DNA from: Aurantiochytrium sp. KH105
Taxonomy: Eukaryota > Sar > Bigyra > Thraustochytrida > Thraustochytriidae
Length of the DNA: 64,000 nt
Direction: 5' to 3'
Assembly (NCBI GenBank): GCA_003116975.1
Contig: BGKB01000200.1
Coordinates: 5,858 to 69,857, forward strand
Shown here: piece after piece, positions 60,290 through 64,000 of the stretch
Layout: every line of letters begins with the position of its first letter
Position numbering within the stretch: position 1 is the first letter of the stretch
Program-made: the position numbers and the translations under genes
Notes under the pieces: model-generated
Databases searched by the model: none
The model's input: only the letters and a program-made list of their open reading frames with translations
Told to the model about the DNA's origin: nothing

Positions 60290-62887
60290 ATGGCCGCACG
60301 CCGCGCGAGCATGCTGCGCAGGAGCCTTGCCAAGAGGGCGTCCTTTTTGCACGGCAATAGCAGCCACAGCCAGGCGAGCCACGACTCGCTGAAAAGCCAA
60401 GATGTGGAACAGACGCGACGCATCCTGAGTCACCAAAGCGTAAGCTTGCGCTTCCTCAAGGAACTCGTCGACGACATCGCCAGCAGGCGCGTTGCAAGCG
60501 ACGTCGAACTCTTTGTCGCGATGCGCGACCTTGGCGCAGATATTCCGACAGGCACGACGATTCGTCGCGTTGCGACTCTGCAAAACGGCAAAGTCAAGGG
60601 AACCGTCGACTTTGTTCCAGGTACCATCGATTTTCTTCCCGGCCAAGACGCTCGCGAGAAACCGCGCGCCGAGTGGAGCACCGAGGACGTCGCCCAGCGA
60701 GTCGTTCTCGCAGCCACCCAGCAGCTTCGAGGATCGCAAATCTACTTGGACATTATTGGAGACACGACCGACGTAGGCGACGAGTTCCAAGGCATCTTTG
60801 TCAGCCAAGCGCGCAAGTGCTGCTTTGCTGATCTCGTCCAAGCGCTCGATATGTACTTTGCTGAGAGCGAAGACGATACAGAGCCCTTTGTCTGGCTCGA
60901 TCTCTTTTGCGCCAATCAGCCCCTGCTTCTGAGCACCGACGAAGACCTCCCTGCTGAAGTGCTCGCTTCGCGAGAGCGCATTCTCACGGAAGGTTTGCAC
61001 GAGGCCATTGCTCGCTTCAACCACACTGTTGTTTTCTTCGACCGATGGGACCGACCAGCGCCCCTCCAGCGCGCGTGGTGCGTTTGGGAAATTTTAGGCT
61101 CCGTCAACAACGGCCAGCCGGCGCGTGTCATTTACGCAGATGGTCAAGAGTCCGATTATATTACGCAGCTACTTGAAGACCCCGCGCAGATCGCCCGGGT
61201 CATGGCCGATAATATGGACATGCGCAAGGCGCGCTGCTGGAAGCCAGAGGATGAACGCCGCATTTCCAATGCGATCAAGCGTACACTCGAAAATGGTTTC
61301 GTCACCCTCAATTCCGTCATCAACGAGCAGGTCCGAACGTGGCTACTTGGAATGGCACGCCAAGCCATTGCGACTGCGCGAACGCAGAGCGACGAGCTTT
61401 ACCTTGCAAGTCTTCTTGCGCAGACGGGGTTCTTGGCAGACTCTCAAGGCTACTACCAGGACGCCCTGTCGGAATTTTATATGGAGGCGCTCGAGATTCG
61501 CAGGCGCATTCTCGGACCCTCAGATCACGAGACCGCGAACACGCTTGTAGGCATCGGCAACGTTTACACGAAGCAGGGTTACTTTGCGGAGGCTCTGCAG
61601 ATATTTAATGATGCCCTGGTAATCTTGCAAGAGGGACGCGGAAGCCGAACGCCAGCCGTCGCAAATGTCCTCAACAGCATCGCACGCGTGCACTTTCGAC
61701 AAAGAAATTATGAAGATGCGCTCACCTTTTACAAGGATGCCCTTGCCATCTATCGAGCTAGCTTGGGAGCTAAACTTGAAAAGGTTGCCATCACGCTCAT
61801 CGGAATTGCAGATGTTCGTCACGCTCAAGGTAAGAACGAAAAAGCTCTTCGCAACTACAACCAAGCTCGCTCGATTATCGTCAATGCGCTCGGTGAGCGC
61901 CACCCACTTGTTGCCACGACTTTGCACAATATCGCCAAGGCCTACGCGAGCCAGCAGGACTTCGAACAGGCCCTCCAAGTGTATCACGCGGCGCTCGAAG
62001 TTCGCCAAGAAGCGCTCGGATCGCGTCACCCAGCTGTGGCTGAAACACTCAATGGCATCGCGCTCGTCTTGCACCAGACAGGCGAGCACGATGAAGCTCT
62101 GAAAAAGTACTTTGAGGCTCTTGACATTCGAAGAGAAGCCCTTGGACCGCGCCACAAAGCCGTAGCTTCGGTACTTTGCCACATTGCGGATGTTCATCGA
62201 GACCTGCACAACTTTGACGTTGCCTTAGAATACTACCGCGAGGCCCGGTCGGTGTATCTGGACGCCGTCACACCTTCGCAGTTGGAACTTGCGGCGCTGC
62301 TTGTCAACATTGGAAACATTTTCACCACTACGGGCCAGTTTGCGCGTGCGCTCCACTACTACGAGGACGCTCTTCCACGTTGCAAGGGCGCCGCGGCGCG
62401 GCTCCTGAAAGCCCAAGTGCTAGACAAAATTGCCGGAGTCCAATGCGCGCAGCGAAAGTACGTGGATGCCCTCAATAACTATGAGGCTGCTCTCGAAATT
62501 CGACGACAACATGCCGAGGATCTCGATCTCGACATGGCCTACTCTCTTCGCAATGTAGCTTCGCTACATCAGCGCCTGCGACATTATGAGGAGGCGCTCG
62601 CACTTCTCAATGAAGCTTTTGAAGTTCTTGAGCAAATCCAAGATGTTTATCCGGCTGAATTTGTATACATTCTCGAAGCTATCGCAGACATTCATGCCGA
62701 GCAAAACAATCGCAATGAGGGATTACAAGTCTTGCGTCGTGCCGAGGCTCTGTGCAAGAGAGAATTGGGCCCCGATGACGAATGTACACAAAGGCTTAGC
62801 GCCAAGATCGCCACTTACAAGCGGGCGTCGTCCGCGTGGAAGAGGCTCTCCTCTCGCTTTCGGTCCGAGTCAAGTCCAGAAAAATGA
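60290..62887 (+). CDS. HET/TIR-like N-terminal domain plus kinesin-light-chain-type TPR array
   Basis: This is 865 residues in one exon. Residues 1-35 are basic and Ser-rich (MAARRASMLRRSLAKRASFL). Residues about 125-300 hold a domain with EPFVWLDLFCANQ (201-210), FNHTVVFFDRWDRPAPLQRA and RAWCVWEILGS (261-271). This pattern of a buried Asp-Asn strand and 'RxWCxWEI' recurs in protist proteins and resembles fungal HET and TIR-like folds; I cannot assign an enzyme activity. Residues about 360-845 are ten or more 42-residue TPRs of the kinesin light chain/nephrocystin-3 type (ETANTLVGIGNVYTKQGYFA, VAETLNGIALVLHQTGEHDE). No nucleotide-binding domain lies between them. The arrangement of signalling domain plus repeat sensor recalls innate-immune receptors, but that is inference. 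Confidence 0.75.
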   Translation: MAARRASMLRRSLAKRASFLHGNSSHSQASHDSLKSQDVEQTRRILSHQSVSLRFLKELVDDIASRRVASDVELFVAMRDLGADIPTGTTIRRVATLQNGKVKGTVDFVPGTIDFLPGQDAREKPRAEWSTEDVAQRVVLAATQQLRGSQIYLDIIGDTTDVGDEFQGIFVSQARKCCFADLVQALDMYFAESEDDTEPFVWLDLFCANQPLLLSTDEDLPAEVLASRERILTEGLHEAIARFNHTVVFFDRWDRPAPLQRAWCVWEILGSVNNGQPARVIYADGQESDYITQLLEDPAQIARVMADNMDMRKARCWKPEDERRISNAIKRTLENGFVTLNSVINEQVRTWLLGMARQAIATARTQSDELYLASLLAQTGFLADSQGYYQDALSEFYMEALEIRRRILGPSDHETANTLVGIGNVYTKQGYFAEALQIFNDALVILQEGRGSRTPAVANVLNSIARVHFRQRNYEDALTFYKDALAIYRASLGAKLEKVAITLIGIADVRHAQGKNEKALRNYNQARSIIVNALGERHPLVATTLHNIAKAYASQQDFEQALQVYHAALEVRQEALGSRHPAVAETLNGIALVLHQTGEHDEALKKYFEALDIRREALGPRHKAVASVLCHIADVHRDLHNFDVALEYYREARSVYLDAVTPSQLELAALLVNIGNIFTTTGQFARALHYYEDALPRCKGAAARLLKAQVLDKIAGVQCAQRKYVDALNNYEAALEIRRQHAEDLDLDMAYSLRNVASLHQRLRHYEEALALLNEAFEVLEQIQDVYPAEFVYILEAIADIHAEQNNRNEGLQVLRRAEALCKRELGPDDECTQRLSAKIATYKRASSAWKRLSSRFRSESSPEK

Positions 62888-63667
62888 ACAAGGCTGACAC
62901 GCGTTACAACTACTATGTAAATAAATCATGTAAATACGATGCTCATGCAATCTTTGACTTATCGCAAATTTTACGTTCTCATTGAACGCGTGCGCTGGCG
63001 TCGTGACGTTTATCTCCCTCATCGATTGGCTTTGACGAATGCCTCTCAGGCTGCCAGCTAGCCTGAGCAGAGTCAACTTTACAACGCAAAAGTCGAAAAC
63101 AAACTTCGTGTCCTTTTTCCTATAGCCAGGAAAAGGAGAAGAGTCTTTCCTCCGCGGTAGCGTCGCTCGGAGTCCTCAAAAAGACACTCAAAATAAGCAA
63201 GATATTACGTCACGGTCGCACCAGACTGCTCGTTGCTCATGTAGTAAAAACTACGCACGCAGGACAACGATGCAGCATGATCTGTTTGGCAGCAGCATGC
63301 ATGACAGACTCGCTGTTACTTGTCATGGCATCAGCCATCCCCTCGAAAGCGTCTCGTACATGTCAAACGCAGTGGTGACGGTGACCTGGCTCGTGTACCG
63401 AGGTGAGTTGCAAACTTGCAAACCGCTCTAGGGTCGCGCGGGTGTAGCGCGCCTACGACGGGACGCTGGTGGACCGCCCAGCGGAGCTGGCACGGCCGGC
63501 CGGCCCGCAGGCAGGCAGCCTCGCGCTCCGTTAAGGGGGCAGAAGGATCGCTTCACAGTACCACTTGCAAGCTCCCTCGCGCGCGGCGCGCCTCGTGTCG
63601 GGGATCGTTCGCTTGGTGGGCGGATTGGCTCGCGGCGCCTGCGACGACAAGTCGTGAAAAGCCGTAG
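62888..63667. other. intergenic region with polyadenylation signal
   Basis: AATAAA at 62920-62925, 33 bases after the TPR stop, is a good polyadenylation signal. The rest is upstream sequence of the partial gene at the right edge. ATG 63360 followed by a short frame and GTGAGT at 63402 could be a first exon, but I could not join it in frame to the next one with confidence. Confidence 0.45.
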
Positions 63668-64000
63668 GTGGCCCACGGTTCTTCGTCTTTGACGACCCGC
63701 GAGTGCGCGAGGCGCGCGCCGCGGGCGCCATGCGGACGGTGCCTTTCGAGACGCAGGAAGGCGTTCGACGACGGCGCCCAGGAGCTGCGCAGGACTTTGC
63801 CTCGAGTCGAGTCTTTGGCAAATTCGACGACGGCGACGAAAACGACGACGACGCGGGGGTGCAGCCGAACGAGGAGGAGGACGGGGAGGCGTCCGAAGAC
63901 GTTGACGCGACATGGAGGTACTACGATGAGGACGGACACAATCCCTTTCGAAGATTCTTGCGTCCCGACAACCCCGAACATCTGTATCCGACAAGACGCT
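63668..64000 (+). CDS. partial gene running off the right edge, unknown
   Basis: An uninterrupted frame runs from an acceptor-like CCGTAG at 63662-63667 to the window end. It encodes PRFFVFDDPRVREARAAGAM, then VPFETQEGVRRRR, an acidic run and DATWRYYDEDGHNPFRRFLR. The in-frame ATG at 63730 is the alternative start. The composition (aromatic, ordered motifs plus an acidic linker) looks protein-like, and the opposite-strand ORFs do not. I do not recognise the family. Low confidence, because the gene is cut and the 5' side is unresolved. Confidence 0.35.
   Translation, partial: MAHGSSSLTTRECARRAPRAPCGRCLSRRRKAFDDGAQELRRTLPRVESLANSTTATKTTTTRGCSRTRRRTGRRPKTLTRHGGTTMRTDTIPFEDSCVPTTPNICIRQDA

Noticed and set aside
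63428-63994. minus-strand ORFs at the right edge
   Set aside because: They are Arg/Pro/Val-rich shadows of the acidic plus-strand frame, which reads as more protein-like.

Overview
This window is eukaryotic nuclear DNA. Protein genes lie on both strands and are mostly intronless or carry one GT-AG intron of about 60-320 bases; there is one 23-exon exception. It holds TOR kinase, a U3 snoRNP protein (IMP4), ataxin-3 and an axonemal radial-spoke protein (RSPH9), so the organism has motile cilia. GC-rich compact genes, low-complexity inserts in otherwise conserved proteins, and ROCO-TIR and TPR proteins together suggest a heterotrophic stramenopile such as a labyrinthulomycete (thraustochytrid). 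That placement is inference from gene content and style, not from a marker gene.

Layout. 1-11 kb: 3' end of a Cys-rich repeat protein; a probably myristoylated ERV/ALR-type sulfhydryl-oxidase-domain protein; a hairpin-like inverted repeat; a tetraspanin-like protein; a CSPP1-like coiled-coil protein; and an LRR plus NEL-type E3 ubiquitin ligase, a fold best known from bacterial effectors. 11-24 kb: a very large TOR gene (two exons, about 4014 aa). 24-30 kb: an Atg27/MRH-type receptor (two exons), a VHS/GAT sorting adaptor and a GNAT protein. 30-35.7 kb: a protein with 11 WW domains, IQ motifs and ankyrin repeats, divergent from a fusion of a bL9 N-terminal domain with calcyphosin-like EF-hands. 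35.8-43.1 kb: a 23-exon gene for an LRR-linker-LRR-Roc-COR-TIR protein in which 19 LRRs sit on one exon each, all with phase-2 introns. 44-64 kb: an FSH hydrolase-RWD-Obg GTPase fusion, a 66-aa unknown protein, IMP4, a nitronate monooxygenase ending in AKL, ataxin-3, RSPH9, an ML/NPC2-like secreted protein, an Asn-rich unknown, a penta-EF-hand protein, a protein with an N-terminal HET/TIR-like domain and TPRs, and an open partial gene at the right edge.

How they fit together. Several products act in endolysosomal traffic and nutrient signalling (TOR, Atg27-like, VHS adaptor, ML protein). Others act in the cilium or centrosome (RSPH9, CSPP1-like, probably calcyphosin-like). A third set looks like sensing or innate-immune machinery (LRR-Roc-COR-TIR, HET/TIR-like-TPR, NEL ligase). 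Neighbours are often divergent pairs sharing 270-910 base intergenic regions, or convergent pairs with short gaps.

The strongest candidates for something new are the modular LRR-Roc-COR-TIR gene with recently duplicated exon-intron units, the eukaryotic NEL ligase, and the two fusions (bL9-EF-hand and FSH-RWD-GTPase). All splice models were built by eye from GT-AG sites and frame continuity, with no transcript data.
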